Source of the DNA: an uncultured Saprospiraceae bacterium
GTDB lineage: Bacteria > Bacteroidota > Bacteroidia > Chitinophagales > Saprospiraceae
Reading direction: 5' to 3'
Length of the DNA stretch: 64,000 nucleotides
NCBI GenBank assembly: GCA_937921825.1
Contig: CAKZVK010000014.1
Coordinates: forward strand, 37,492 to 101,491
A program made the position numbers and the translations under genes. Position 1 is the first letter of the stretch; the number at the start of each line of letters is the position of its first letter. The notes beneath the pieces were generated by a model that ran no database searches, had not been told where the DNA came from, and saw nothing but the letters and a program-made list of their open reading frames with translations. Positions 28,378 to 37,288 of this stretch are shown in pieces.

Positions 28378-29736
28378 TTATCTTGCTTTTTGATTGACTG
28401 ATTTTACTTTTTCATAAAATCCTTCTTTATCAATAGACTTTTCTTCTAGCTTCACCTCCTCTCTAACCTTATTAAACACCTTTTCGCTACTAATTGTTTC
28501 AACTGCGGTATTTACTTGTTCTCTATTCTTCATAAGAGAAAAGGCCGTATTCTTGAGACTCTCCTGATCTATATAAGGAGAATAATTTCTTATTGCATTT
28601 ACAAAGTGTTGGAATATCTCTTCTTCTTTGACCTCCACTTCAAACTTTTTAACCATCTTTTTCTTGATGATCTTCCACTGTAGTTCTTTCTTTAGAGATT
28701 CGAACTGCTCATCAGTCATAGGTTCTTCTACCCTCTCATTCATCCACTTTTTCAGAAAAGACTCCGGTAAAGTGAGAGAGTTAACGGTCATTAAGGTTTC
28801 CATTATTTCTCTGTTAACCAAGTTGTTGGACTCTTTTTCGAAGTGTTCGCTCAGAAACTCCTTTATTTTTCCTCTAGCCTCTTCTTCTGACTTGACCTCA
28901 TCTTTACCAAAACTCTTATCAAAAGCTTCTTGATCAAACTTTGCCACTTCCACTCTTACTATATCCTTGATTTCTAACCTGAAATCATTTCCAACAGCTG
29001 AGATATCTTGATCTTCTTTGACCTTAAGTAGGTATTTTTCTACTTGTTCGGCTTTTAAGTCCTTTTCTAGTTGGTATATATCCACATCTAAAGTGTCCCC
29101 TACTTTTTTGCCCCTAACTTCTCCTACATAGGTATCAGAGATCTTGTCCATACCACATGAAAACTCTGACTCAAAGCCATCTACTAGCACCTTTCCATTA
29201 TAGAGTTCTCTCGCAGTAAAGTAAACTACATCAGTATCTATGACGGGACCTTCTACACTTTTCTGCTCTCCTAATCTTTTTAGAAGGCTCTCCACCTCCT
29301 CGTCAATCATTTTTTCGGAGATATCAATTTTATACTGAGGATAGCTGTCTGAGCTACCTATCCCTTTCAAGTCAAATTCTGGCTCTAAACCTAGCTCAAA
29401 CTTGTAAGTGTAATCAGCTAGTGAGTTAAAATCAATTTCAGGTAGATTTTCTCTATCTACCAAATAGGGCTCTCCAATGATGTTAAATTCATCACCTTCT
29501 ATAATAGAATTGATCTGTTCTGTTAAAATCTTGGATACTGACTCCTGTAACAATGAATTCCCATACATCTTCTTAACTACAGATATAGGGGTCTTTCCTT
29601 TTCTGAAGCCTTTCATATGTGCCTTGTCTCGGTAAGACTTCAGTTGATTCTGATAATCAGCCAGATAATCGTCTTTCTCTATGACTAAGGTCAATACAGC
29701 ATTGAGTTCGTCAATTTGATTCTTCTCGATCTTCAT
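28378..29736 (-). CDS. tig: Trigger factor (ribosome-associated chaperone)
   Basis: Trigger factor binds nascent chains at the ribosome exit. I choose the ATG at 29736 (MKIEKNQIDELNAVLTLVIE, 452 residues), because the longer frame runs back into the tRNA-Leu gene. The ribosome-binding segment GFRKGKTPISVVKKMYG near residue 40-55 (family consensus GFRxGKxP) identifies it. The middle PPIase-like domain is divergent, and catalytic activity may be reduced. The C-terminal part is long and helical, ending with basic residues. It precedes clpP and clpX, a classic order. Confidence 0.95.
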   Translation of the reverse strand: MKIEKNQIDELNAVLTLVIEKDDYLADYQNQLKSYRDKAHMKGFRKGKTPISVVKKMYGNSLLQESVSKILTEQINSIIEGDEFNIIGEPYLVDRENLPEIDFNSLADYTYKFELGLEPEFDLKGIGSSDSYPQYKIDISEKMIDEEVESLLKRLGEQKSVEGPVIDTDVVYFTARELYNGKVLVDGFESEFSCGMDKISDTYVGEVRGKKVGDTLDVDIYQLEKDLKAEQVEKYLLKVKEDQDISAVGNDFRLEIKDIVRVEVAKFDQEAFDKSFGKDEVKSEEEARGKIKEFLSEHFEKESNNLVNREIMETLMTVNSLTLPESFLKKWMNERVEEPMTDEQFESLKKELQWKIIKKKMVKKFEVEVKEEEIFQHFVNAIRNYSPYIDQESLKNTAFSLMKNREQVNTAVETISSEKVFNKVREEVKLEEKSIDKEGFYEKVKSVNQKAR

Positions 29737-29787
29737 CTGGTGTAAAGGACTTTGGAGGGTAAAATTAAATGAGGAATTTAAAGAAAG

Positions 29788-29869
29788 TGCGGGTGGAGGG
29801 ACTCGAACCCACACGCCGTGAAGCACTAGATCCTAAATCTAGCATGTCTACCAATTTCATCACACCCGC
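29788..29869 (-). tRNA. tRNA-Leu (anticodon UAG)
   Basis: On the minus strand an 82-base sequence folds as a long-variable-arm tRNA. The acceptor arms are GCGGGTG and CACCCGC. The anticodon stem is CTAGA/TCTAG around loop TTTAGGA, giving anticodon TAG. The T arm contains GGTTCGAGTCC. The discriminator base is A and no CCA is encoded. It ends about 51 bp upstream of tig on the same strand and may share its transcript. Confidence 0.95.
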
Positions 29870-30053
29870 TAATTTCAATAAATTCAGTGCGCAAAGATAT
29901 AGTATTTTAAGAATAGGACAATTATTTCCTACTCTTACTATGAGAAAATTTCAAAAGTTGCTAGAAGTGCGAGGATTATGCTAGTAAAAACTATAATTCA
30001 AGCTAAAAACCCCAATAATACTTATCTTTCTCTTTGAGTCAGAGCAAAAGAAT

Positions 30054-32300
30054 ATGCCACAAGGAGAAGCAATAAGTCAGGAAGAGTACAATGAAATAGA
30101 TGTTGAGTTTAAATCTCTTTACAATAAAGTATTAGTTAAGGCCACAGATCTTGATCAAGAGAATATAAAGAAGGCATATCAACTAATCCTAGAAGCTCAT
30201 AAGTTTCAGAGGCGAAAGTCTGGGGAACCTTATGTTTTCCACCCCATAGAGGTCGCAAGAATATGCTTTGAAGAGATTGGACTAGGGCCTACAGCTGTTA
30301 TAAGTGCATTGCTCCATGACGTAGTAGAAGACACTGACACTACTCTGGAAGATATCGAGCAAACGTTCGGAGATAAAATCAAGAGAATCGTAGACGGTCT
30401 CACAAAGTTAGATGGGACTTACAATGTAGAGAACAAGCAAGCTGAAAACTTTAAGAAAGTACTTACCTCTCTGACCTATGATGTAAGAGTTGCTCTTATC
30501 AAAATGGCGGATAGACTTCATAATCTGAGAACTATAGATTCCATGCCGAGAGCAAAGCAGCTCAAAATTGCAGCTGAAACTTCTTATATCTATACCCCAC
30601 TAGCTCATAGACTCGGTCTATATAATATAAGAACTGAGTTCAATGATATCTGTATGAAGATATCGGAGCCAGAGCAATACCAAGATCTCCTTAAAAAGCT
30701 ACAAGAGTCTGAATCAGATAGATCTCAGTATATCCAAGAATTCATAAATCCACTCACTGAAAAGCTAAATGACCTTCAAGTAGATTATCGAGTACTAGGA
30801 AGATCAAAAGCCATATCATCGATCTGGAATAAGATTCAAAAAAAGCAGGTGCCATTCGAAGAAATCTACGACTTGTTTGCCGTAAGGATAATCTGTGATG
30901 TGGAGAAAGACAGAGAGAAAAGTGTATGCTGGCAGATATACTCTATCATAACGGATGTCTATAATCCCATTCCAGAAAGACTCAAAGACTGGGTCACAAC
31001 TCCGAAAAGCAATGGCTATGAATCGCTGCACACTACGGTCATCGGTCCCAATGGGAGATATGTAGAAGTACAAGTGCGGTCAGAGCGAATGGATGATATA
31101 GCTGAAAGGGGGTTTGCTGCCCATTGGAAATACAAAGGAGTAAAAAGCAAGCATAGTGTCTATGATAGATGGCTTGATAATATCAGAGCCTTATTAGATA
31201 CACAGCATAGTGATGCACTAGAATTCTTAAATGATTTCAAATCAAATCTATTCCAGAAAGAAGTCTTTGTATTCACCCCTGACGGTGATATGAAAATCCT
31301 TCCTGAAGGTGCTACGGCACTAGACTTTGCCTTTGATGTGCACTCAGAAGTGGGCTATCACGCTACTGCAATCAAGGTCAACAACAAGCTGGTTCCAATG
31401 GGATATCAGCTTCAAAACGGAGATCAGATTAGTGTAACGACTAATAAAAGTCAAAAGCCATCAGAAGACTGGCTGAAACTTACAGTAACTGGTAAAGCTA
31501 GATCTAAGATTAGATCTGCAATGAAAGAAGAAAAAAGAAAGAAAGGAGAGTTTGCAAAAGAGTCTCTGATGCGAAAGATGAAAAACTCGAAGATTCCTTT
31601 TGAAGAAAATATTGACTTCTTGGTCAAGCATTACAACTTCTCTAATCGTCCTGATCTGTACTATGCCATTTTTTCTGAAGAAATCAAACTGCCAGACTTT
31701 AAGAAGTTTGTCATCGAAAATGGCAAGATTAAGAAGCTTAAGGAACCCGAAGGCGCAGTCATGAGCAGTGGTAATCAAGCACCTGCTGACATACCTATTA
31801 AACGTCCTAGGAAGATAAGTCCTGTACTCAACAAGTCCACCATTCTAGTAAATGGTGAGTCAGCAGACCAGTATGAATTTTCTTTAGCTCGATGTTGTAA
31901 GCCTGTACAAGGTGAGGACATTTTTGGCTATCTGACAGCTGGTGAAGGACTGAAAATCCACAGAACCAATTGTAAAAATGCGACCCACCTACTCGCTAAT
32001 TACAGCTATAGAGTCTTGAAAGCAGAGTGGTCTAAGAAAACAAAAACTAACTTTACTGTAGAGCTCTCCATTATAGGTGTAGATTCGGGACCAGGCGTGA
32101 TTACAGCAATCAGTAATGAAATCAGCAATAAACTAGGCGTAAATATCCGATCATTCAGTATAGAAGGTGATGAAGGCTATTTTGAAGGGAAGGTCAGTAT
32201 CTTTGTCAAAAACAAAGACCAACTGAATCAGGTTATAAATTCAATTAAAAAACTAGATGGCATTACTAATGTCAGTCGACTCATAGTGGAAGATGAATAG
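30054..32300 (+). CDS. rel: Bifunctional (p)ppGpp synthetase/hydrolase (Rel/SpoT)
   Basis: This enzyme makes and degrades the stringent-response alarmone. The 748-residue protein has all the domains of a long Rel in order. The HD hydrolase (about 50-200) has [22 protein letters not shown] and [12 protein letters not shown]. The synthetase (about 250-370) has [15 protein letters not shown] and [12 protein letters not shown]. The TGS domain (about 400-465) has [21 protein letters not shown] Cys-containing zinc-finger region (about 615-650) has [20 protein letters not shown]-terminal ACT domain (about 670-748) completes it. Hydrolase residues are intact, so it is likely bifunctional. The last 8 bp overlap fur. 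Confidence 0.97.
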   Translation: MPQGEAISQEEYNEIDVEFKSLYNKVLVKATDLDQENIKKAYQLILEAHKFQRRKSGEPYVFHPIEVARICFEEIGLGPTAVISALLHDVVEDTDTTLEDIEQTFGDKIKRIVDGLTKLDGTYNVENKQAENFKKVLTSLTYDVRVALIKMADRLHNLRTIDSMPRAKQLKIAAETSYIYTPLAHRLGLYNIRTEFNDICMKISEPEQYQDLLKKLQESESDRSQYIQEFINPLTEKLNDLQVDYRVLGRSKAISSIWNKIQKKQVPFEEIYDLFAVRIICDVEKDREKSVCWQIYSIITDVYNPIPERLKDWVTTPKSNGYESLHTTVIGPNGRYVEVQVRSERMDDIAERGFAAHWKYKGVKSKHSVYDRWLDNIRALLDTQHSDALEFLNDFKSNLFQKEVFVFTPDGDMKILPEGATALDFAFDVHSEVGYHATAIKVNNKLVPMGYQLQNGDQISVTTNKSQKPSEDWLKLTVTGKARSKIRSAMKEEKRKKGEFAKESLMRKMKNSKIPFEENIDFLVKHYNFSNRPDLYYAIFSEEIKLPDFKKFVIENGKIKKLKEPEGAVMSSGNQAPADIPIKRPRKISPVLNKSTILVNGESADQYEFSLARCCKPVQGEDIFGYLTAGEGLKIHRTNCKNATHLLANYSYRVLKAEWSKKTKTNFTVELSIIGVDSGPGVITAISNEISNKLGVNIRSFSIEGDEGYFEGKVSIFVKNKDQLNQVINSIKKLDGITNVSRLIVEDE

Positions 32301-32796
32301 CAATACAGACATTACAGGTCATCAGAAAAAGATCATAGAAGAAGTAAAGAACATCTTTACTATTCATCTTGAAAAACAAGAGTATAGAAAAACGCCTGAG
32401 CGCTATGCAATCCTAGAGGAGATCTATAAAAGGACCGATCACTTCGATGCTGAGGCTCTTTATATACATATGAAAAACCAAAACTATCGAGTTTCCAGAG
32501 CGACAGTATACAATACCCTGGATCTCTTGGTCAACTGCGATCTCGTCAAGAAGCATCAGTTTGGCAAGAATCTCACTCAGTATGAAAAGTCTTATGGCTT
32601 CAAACAGCATGACCATCTTCTCTGCGTAGACTGTGGTAAAGTCTTGGAATTCTGTGATCCTAGAATCCAGAATATAAAGGATATGATGGGTGAATTATTG
32701 AAATTCAAAATAACTCACCATTCTCTAAACTTATACGGAAACTGCGACGGCGCTTGTGAAAAGACAAGCAAGACCTCCCAAGATGAACTAAGCTAA
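32293..32796 (+). CDS. fur: Fur-family metalloregulator
   Basis: The 167-residue protein has the Fur winged helix (about 25-95), with [16 protein letters not shown] and [21 protein letters not shown] dimerisation/metal domain follows, with [19 protein letters not shown] and a second cysteine pair in [11 protein letters not shown]. Those Cys pairs form the structural zinc site of the family. Whether it senses iron, zinc or peroxide cannot be read here. Its ATG overlaps the rel stop by 8 bp, suggesting translational coupling. It ends 1 bp from the convergent metal permease-repressor gene, a metal-related neighbour. Confidence 0.9.
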   Translation: MNSNTDITGHQKKIIEEVKNIFTIHLEKQEYRKTPERYAILEEIYKRTDHFDAEALYIHMKNQNYRVSRATVYNTLDLLVNCDLVKKHQFGKNLTQYEKSYGFKQHDHLLCVDCGKVLEFCDPRIQNIKDMMGELLKFKITHHSLNLYGNCDGACEKTSKTSQDELS

Positions 32797-32797
32797 T

Positions 32798-34069
32798 TCA
32801 AACTTTCTGTGGCTTCGATGGAATAGGAGAATCATGTGGATCCTTGGTAGGAAAGCCTAGCTCCTGATCTATTTCGTCTAATAACTCTTCTGATAAGTAA
32901 TGCTCTATTTGATCTGCTTCATTATGAATCTGATCAGTGCCTAATCCCATCTTTCTTACTTGATAGGTCTCCCATAATCTATGTGCTCTTACAAGTTGCT
33001 CTGCTTTGGAGACACCAGCGGCTGTCAAAATTATTTTACCATTTTCGAAGGCCAGCATTTTACTCTTTGCCATTAGCGATACAAACTTCTCGATTGTCGA
33101 TGATTTTAGATTTAGCCTCTCTGAGAGCTCAAGGACTCCCATACCTTGCTCAGGGCTTTTCTTTATAACCTGCCTCAAAATATCTTCTCTGATAATTCTT
33201 TTCTTTTCGATACGGTTCTGGTTCATTCTAAAGATGAGTCCATGGGAAGGTGAAAACAATACTGCTGAAAAATAGAATATGGTGGCACAGATAGTCATTG
33301 CTGGACCAGGAGTAGTTTCTAATAAAATGGAAAAGAAAAGTCCAGAGATTGCTGACAGCACACCAATTAGTCCAGAAATTGCTAGCACATTTTTTAGCTT
33401 ATCTGATAGTAAAAGCGCTGTGGCAGCAGGCGTGATCAGCATCGCTACTACTAGGATAACACCTACCGTTCTCAGGGAAGCAACAATTGCAAAAGATAAA
33501 AGTAGCATCAGAAAGTAGTGAATCGCTTTCGCTGAGATTCCCATGGTCTGTGCTATGGTAGGCTGAAAGGTCGTTATAAAGAGATATCTATAAAACAGTG
33601 AGACTGAAAGTATAGTATATACTGCAATTCCCAAGGTCAAGTAAATGTCTTCGTTAGATATTCCCAATACGTTACCGAATAAGAAATCCTTGAGATCAAG
33701 ATGGACACCTTCACTCTGATTTAGCCATGATATACCCATAATTCCAATGGAGAACATTGCTGTAAATATGATTCCAATCGCTGCATCATTTTTAGTCTCT
33801 ACATTCTGCTGTATCCAAGAAATGGCAACCGCCGTAACAAGTCCTGCAATAGTGGACCCAATGAAAAACCCAATTGTGCTATACCCTACTAATAAGAAGG
33901 CAAAAAATATTCCTGGCAATACTGCATGAGAAAGCGCATCACCAATCAATGACATATTCCTGAGAACTATGAAACAGCCCAGGATTCCACACATCAAGCC
34001 GACTAATGATGAAGCAAAAAGTGCTCTTAAGGCCCATTCTGAGGATAATATCTCTAGAAATTCAGTCAA
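32798..34069 (-). CDS. Metal ABC permease fused to a DtxR/MntR-type repressor (YtgCR-like)
   Basis: Residues 1-280 form a polytopic ZnuB/MntB/TroC-type permease (LVGLMCGILGCFIVLRNMSL, DALSHAVLPGI, TVGVILVVAMLITPAATA). Residues 290-355 form a winged helix (REDILRQVIKKSPEQGMGVL, ELSERLNLKSSTIEKFVSLM). Residues 357-412 form the DtxR metal/dimer domain (RAHRLWETYQVRK, IHNEADQIEHYLSEELLD, FPTKDPHDSPIP). Aligned by eye with DtxR, ligands His363, Glu367, His382, Glu389 and His390 are kept, and the usual Cys is Asp386, closer to Mn-type sensors. The C-terminal SH3-like domain is absent. The start is a TTG. Chlamydia YtgCR has this architecture and releases its repressor by cleavage. No ATPase or binding-protein gene is adjacent. 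Confidence 0.9.
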   Translation of the reverse strand: MTEFLEILSSEWALRALFASSLVGLMCGILGCFIVLRNMSLIGDALSHAVLPGIFFAFLLVGYSTIGFFIGSTIAGLVTAVAISWIQQNVETKNDAAIGIIFTAMFSIGIMGISWLNQSEGVHLDLKDFLFGNVLGISNEDIYLTLGIAVYTILSVSLFYRYLFITTFQPTIAQTMGISAKAIHYFLMLLLSFAIVASLRTVGVILVVAMLITPAATALLLSDKLKNVLAISGLIGVLSAISGLFFSILLETTPGPAMTICATIFYFSAVLFSPSHGLIFRMNQNRIEKKRIIREDILRQVIKKSPEQGMGVLELSERLNLKSSTIEKFVSLMAKSKMLAFENGKIILTAAGVSKAEQLVRAHRLWETYQVRKMGLGTDQIHNEADQIEHYLSEELLDEIDQELGFPTKDPHDSPIPSKPQKV

Positions 34070-34073
34070 TTTT

Positions 34074-34124
34074 TCTAAATTTTAGACCAATTTAATATAA
34101 TTTTTAGACTAATCTAAATCTAAT
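34074..34124. promoter_or_regulatory. Operator-like array of TTTAGA/TCTAAA half-sites upstream of the permease-repressor gene
   Basis: The core is a perfect 16-bp dyad at 34103-34118: TTTAGA, CTAA, TCTAAA. A second palindrome lies at 34074-34086 (TCTAAA, T, TTTAGA), and imperfect half-sites are TTTAAT near 34091 and TCTAAT at 34119-34124. The core lies 34-49 bp upstream of the TTG start at 34069 and overlaps the end of the phosphatase gene. The TTAG...CTAA pattern resembles DtxR/MntR-family operators, fitting autoregulation by the fused repressor. Confidence 0.55.
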
Positions 34125-35029
34125 GCTGTCAATGCAATTCCTTCTTTCATACTGAATGGTGAAACCAATAAATGATCAATCGAAGTAATGTCAGCCAAAA
34201 TGAAATTTATAAGCAACATGGACTCTTTACTCAAGTCTGCCCTAGCCGGCGGCATTCCCTCCAAAGCTTGTCGGCCTACCAGATCTAGTGAGAGAATTTT
34301 ACAGCAAATAGATAAGGCTGATGCTCTAGTAAAAAGGTTCCCTTCTTTCCTTGGTTTATGCTGAAGCATAGATTCGATTATCTCGTAAGAACCAGAACTT
34401 CCTACTAAAATTTTTGGTTTAAATTCTTTCGCATAATCCAATACGTCATATAGTTTATTCAATAGAAAATTACTGACTTCTTTTCTTTGCTGAGTTGAAT
34501 ACTTTGTGTCATAATTGAACAGGCTTCTCAGAAGAGAAATTCCTACATTAATGGAAGTCGCATGCTCCAGTGTTCCATCTCGATAAAAAACAAACTCTAC
34601 ACTTCCCCCACCTATGTCCATAATCAATCCACTGCTATGTGCTGGCAACTTAGAAAGGGAAAGCCCTTTGAAAATATACTCCGCTTCCATAAGGCCAGAT
34701 ATTACTTCTACGTTAATGCCAGCTTTTGCTTTGGCTTCAGTGATAAATGCGGCACTATTACTTGCACTCCTAAGAGCTGCAGTCCCCACTGCAACTATTT
34801 TAGCGACCTTGTATTCTTTGATATGCTCACTGAGCTCGATTAGGGTCTCTATACCAGTTCTAAAACTTTCTGGACCAATAATATCAAGTCCCTGCTTAGC
34901 TAGATAAACAAAGCATCGTTTTCGAAATACTTCTGATAACACCTTTGTTTCAGGGTTATATTCTGATATAAGAAGATGAAAAGTATTACTGCCTGAATCT
35001 ATAACTGCAATCCTATTGGGGAGCGGCAT
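34109..35029 (-). CDS. Ppx/GppA-family phosphatase
   Basis: I start at the ATG at 35029 (MPLPNRIAVIDSGSNTFHLL, 306 residues). Longer in-frame starts overlap the upstream gene and lack family similarity. The actin-like ATPase-fold motifs of exopolyphosphatase/guanosine pentaphosphatase are present: IAVIDSGSNTFHLLI at the N-terminus and GLIMDIGGGSVEFVF near residue 125. The family hydrolyses polyphosphate and/or pppGpp, linking it to the stringent response gene rel 2 kb away. At about 300 residues it is the short form without the C-terminal HD domain. It overlaps the upstream lipoprotein gene by 17 bp. Confidence 0.9.
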   Translation of the reverse strand: MPLPNRIAVIDSGSNTFHLLISEYNPETKVLSEVFRKRCFVYLAKQGLDIIGPESFRTGIETLIELSEHIKEYKVAKIVAVGTAALRSASNSAAFITEAKAKAGINVEVISGLMEAEYIFKGLSLSKLPAHSSGLIMDIGGGSVEFVFYRDGTLEHATSINVGISLLRSLFNYDTKYSTQQRKEVSNFLLNKLYDVLDYAKEFKPKILVGSSGSYEIIESMLQHKPRKEGNLFTRASALSICCKILSLDLVGRQALEGMPPARADLSKESMLLINFILADITSIDHLLVSPFSMKEGIALTALDLD

Positions 35030-35516
35030 TGGACCTCGCTTCCATGGCTTGCTTGACCATCTGATTAAAAAAGTTGGTTCCAGCTTCTGCCATGTAATTA
35101 GCATACTTAGCCTTACCACCTTCTACAAATACGTAAAACTTACAACCCTCACTGAAATAGATATCTGCCTCTAAAACGATATCACCGCCTACCTGGTAAA
35201 ACTGCCTCGCGAAAGGCTTACATGTAGCAGGATAAGAGTCCACCGGCTTAGGGTCTATGTAAGTCAGATTTGTTCTTATACTATTGAGCTCTGTCTGATT
35301 CATACTGAAAGGGAGATCATGAAAGATATAATCTATCATCTGACCGTTGTCCCAGATATTCATCAATACATTCTGAGGCAATGAGGGAAATCCTGGTTTC
35401 ATCTCTACACTAGAAACTGCTGGAGCAGGACTAGGTGCTGCTTTAGCTGGCCCTTTAGACTGATCGCCTTTGCATGAAATAAAAAGAAATAGGGATAGGA
35501 TAATTATAACTCTCAT
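35013..35516 (-). CDS. Small lipoprotein of unknown function
   Basis: I do not recognise this 167-residue protein. The N-terminal MRVIIILSLFLFISCKGD gives a lipoprotein signal with Cys15. An Ala/Pro-rich linker follows (about 20-40), then a globular part with two conserved-looking cysteines (YPATCKPFARQF and FSEGCKFYVFVEGG) that might form a disulfide. It lies 13 bp downstream of an outer-membrane barrel gene and overlaps the phosphatase gene by 17 bp, so the three are probably one operon. It may be a periplasm-facing outer-membrane lipoprotein. Confidence 0.75.
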   Translation of the reverse strand: MRVIIILSLFLFISCKGDQSKGPAKAAPSPAPAVSSVEMKPGFPSLPQNVLMNIWDNGQMIDYIFHDLPFSMNQTELNSIRTNLTYIDPKPVDSYPATCKPFARQFYQVGGDIVLEADIYFSEGCKFYVFVEGGKAKYANYMAEAGTNFFNQMVKQAMEARSNAAPQ

Positions 35517-35529
35517 AACCTTATATGTG

Positions 35530-36132
35530 TTAGAACGAATACTCAGTTCGTAAAGCCCAAAAATAACCCAATAAATATCCTGTAGGGACTAAAGAGTCAT
35601 CTTCTAGCAGTTTATTTAGTCCTCTGGTATACCTTGCTGTGAAAGCCCATCGCTTAGAAAAACTAAAAGTTGCTCCAATCAAGATACTAAGATCACTGGT
35701 CGCAATATCATTCAAAGCATAGTTATCATTAGTCCCGCTACTAGATACTAAAGCGCCATAAGAAAGACCTAGATGCGCTCGCATTCTATAAAAATCATCT
35801 TTCTCGACATACCAATCGGCATAAGAGAGATAGAAAGGCAGTTCAAAATAATTGAGTGCCGTAAGAGCCAAGTTATCGTCTCTTTTGAAAATCTTTTCAC
35901 TGCTGCCTCTTTGGCTATAGAGAACTTCAACATTTCCTTGGAGCTTGCTTTGGAGGTTAAATGCCACTTTTACACCACTCGTAATTCCCCACTTATGGTA
36001 GCCTAACAAATTATCTCCATCTATCTGACTTAGAGTTAATCCTACTACTGCAGACCCTTGGAAGCCTCTTTGAGAGTAAATCGGGCTTAGAAATAGTATA
36101 AAAGTCAGGGAGAGAAAAAACAGTTTTTTCAT
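35530..36132 (-). CDS. Outer-membrane beta-barrel protein (PorT-like family)
   Basis: Starting at the ATG at 36132 (MKKLFFLSLTFILFLSPIYS) gives 200 residues with a clear signal peptide. The rest alternates hydrophobic and polar residues in beta strands with short turns (VVGLTLSQIDGDNLLGYHKW, VEVLYSQRGSSEK, LGLSYGALVSSSG). It ends in aromatic-rich strands (WALRTEYSF) with a terminal Phe, as expected of an eight- to ten-strand outer-membrane barrel. It belongs to the broad PorT/outer-membrane beta-barrel group of Bacteroidota, but I cannot say it is PorT itself. It heads the minus-strand set with the lipoprotein and phosphatase genes. Confidence 0.8.
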   Translation of the reverse strand: MKKLFFLSLTFILFLSPIYSQRGFQGSAVVGLTLSQIDGDNLLGYHKWGITSGVKVAFNLQSKLQGNVEVLYSQRGSSEKIFKRDDNLALTALNYFELPFYLSYADWYVEKDDFYRMRAHLGLSYGALVSSSGTNDNYALNDIATSDLSILIGATFSFSKRWAFTARYTRGLNKLLEDDSLVPTGYLLGYFWALRTEYSF

Positions 36133-36193
36133 ATTATGAATATTGTCAATATATGTCATCAGAATAAATATATTTGAGCTCTAAAGTGAAATT

Positions 36194-36490
36194 GTGGCAT
36201 TAAAGTATACAAAAACTAATCTTAAAAAAATAGAAGAGATTTTTAAATCTCACGACTTTACGGTCAGATATGAGAGAGGTCAGTTTAAATCAGGGTATTG
36301 TATACTCAGAGACAAAAAGATCATCATAGTTAACAGATTCTTTAAGGAGAAAGGAAGAATCGAAAGTTTGTTAGACATTCTACAGCAGGTAGAAATACAG
36401 GATGACAAACTAAGTGAAGAAAGTAAAAAGCTCCTCGTTGTAATAGAAAAAGGATATCTTGAGGCTGCAGCCCTCGAAGAATCTCATTGA
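36194..36490 (+). CDS. Small conserved-type cytoplasmic protein of unknown function
   Basis: I do not know a function for this 98-residue protein. It begins at a GTG and has no signal peptide or membrane segment. It is rich in Lys and Glu, with a beta-hairpin-like middle (FTVRYERGQFKSGYCILRDK, KIIIVNRFFKEKGRIESLLD) and a helical C-terminus. The stop overlaps the TTG start of the downstream MBL hydrolase, so the two are translationally coupled and probably act in one process. The single cysteine (GYCIL) has no obvious partner. Confidence 0.7.
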   Translation: MALKYTKTNLKKIEEIFKSHDFTVRYERGQFKSGYCILRDKKIIIVNRFFKEKGRIESLLDILQQVEIQDDKLSEESKKLLVVIEKGYLEAAALEESH

Positions 36491-37248
36491 AAGTAATAGC
36501 ACTCGGTACAGGAACATCACAAGGTATACCCATCATAGGTTGTCAGTGTAAGGTATGTCAGTCTACAGACCCAAGAGACCACAGACTCAGAAGCTCAGTA
36601 TATGTAGAATCTTCAGAGACTAAGATTCTTATCGATATCGGTCCAGATTTTCGACAACAGTTCTTAGCTAACAAATTGACTACGATAGATATGATTCTCA
36701 TTACCCATGAGCATAACGATCATATCATAGGCTTAGATGATATAAGAGCCATAAACTTCACACAGAATAAGTCGATCCCTATCTATGCTCATAAGAGAGT
36801 CCTCACACAGATAAGAGAGCGCTTTGCTTACATTTTCAATCAGAAGCCCTATCCTGGCATACCCAAAGTAGAGTTGCATGAAATATCAGATTCTCCATTC
36901 CAATTCAATGATATCACAATCACGCCTATCAATATAGAGCATGGCTCGATCCCTATTTATGGATTTCGGGTTGATGACTTCACATACATCACAGACGCAA
37001 ACCGTATTCCCGAAGCAGAATACACAAAAATAAAAAATTCCAAAGTTCTGATTATCAATGCCTTAAGAAGAGAAGAACATTATTCTCATTTTAATCTAGA
37101 TGAAGCCTTAATAGAGGTAAAAAAAATTAATCCTGATTCGGCTTACCTTACCCACCTTAGTCATCGCATGGGATTGACCTCAGAATGGAGCCAGCAACTC
37201 CCTAAGAGGGTACGTCCTCTAAATGACAAGATGGAAATAGAAATATAG
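36487..37248 (+). CDS. MBL-fold metallo-hydrolase (PhnP-like)
   Basis: The 253-residue protein has the metallo-beta-lactamase zinc motif THEHNDHIIGLDDI near residue 75 (HxHxDH), a later histidine in INIEHGSIPIYGF and the final histidine in YLTHLSHRMG. The N-terminus GTGTSQGIPIIGCQCKVCQS includes a Cys cluster also seen in PhnP, where extra cysteines bind a structural zinc. PhnP is a cyclic ribose phosphodiesterase; related Bacteroidota proteins are not characterised. It starts at TTG, overlapping the upstream small gene's stop. Confidence 0.88.
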   Translation: MKVIALGTGTSQGIPIIGCQCKVCQSTDPRDHRLRSSVYVESSETKILIDIGPDFRQQFLANKLTTIDMILITHEHNDHIIGLDDIRAINFTQNKSIPIYAHKRVLTQIRERFAYIFNQKPYPGIPKVELHEISDSPFQFNDITITPINIEHGSIPIYGFRVDDFTYITDANRIPEAEYTKIKNSKVLIINALRREEHYSHFNLDEALIEVKKINPDSAYLTHLSHRMGLTSEWSQQLPKRVRPLNDKMEIEI

Positions 37249-37256
37249 TCCGCTAG

Positions 37257-37264
37257 TAACTTTG
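37257..37264 (+). promoter_or_regulatory. Candidate -7 promoter box for the PorP/SprF-like gene
   Basis: TAACTTTG is an exact TAnnTTTG match, 9 bp after the MBL gene and 25 bp before the ATG at 37289. The short leader would be typical of Bacteroidota transcripts. Confidence 0.45.
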
Positions 37265-37288
37265 GATTTTGTTTAATAAATTGGGTTT

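Noticed and set aside
29737..29826. Extended N-terminus of trigger factor reading GVWVRVPPPAL
   Set aside because: The extension is translated from the antisense-overlapping tRNA-Leu gene; the family start is the ATG at 29736.
29940..29984. A 14-codon open frame before rel considered as a leader peptide
   Set aside because: There is no run of regulatory codons and no attenuator-like hairpin after it.
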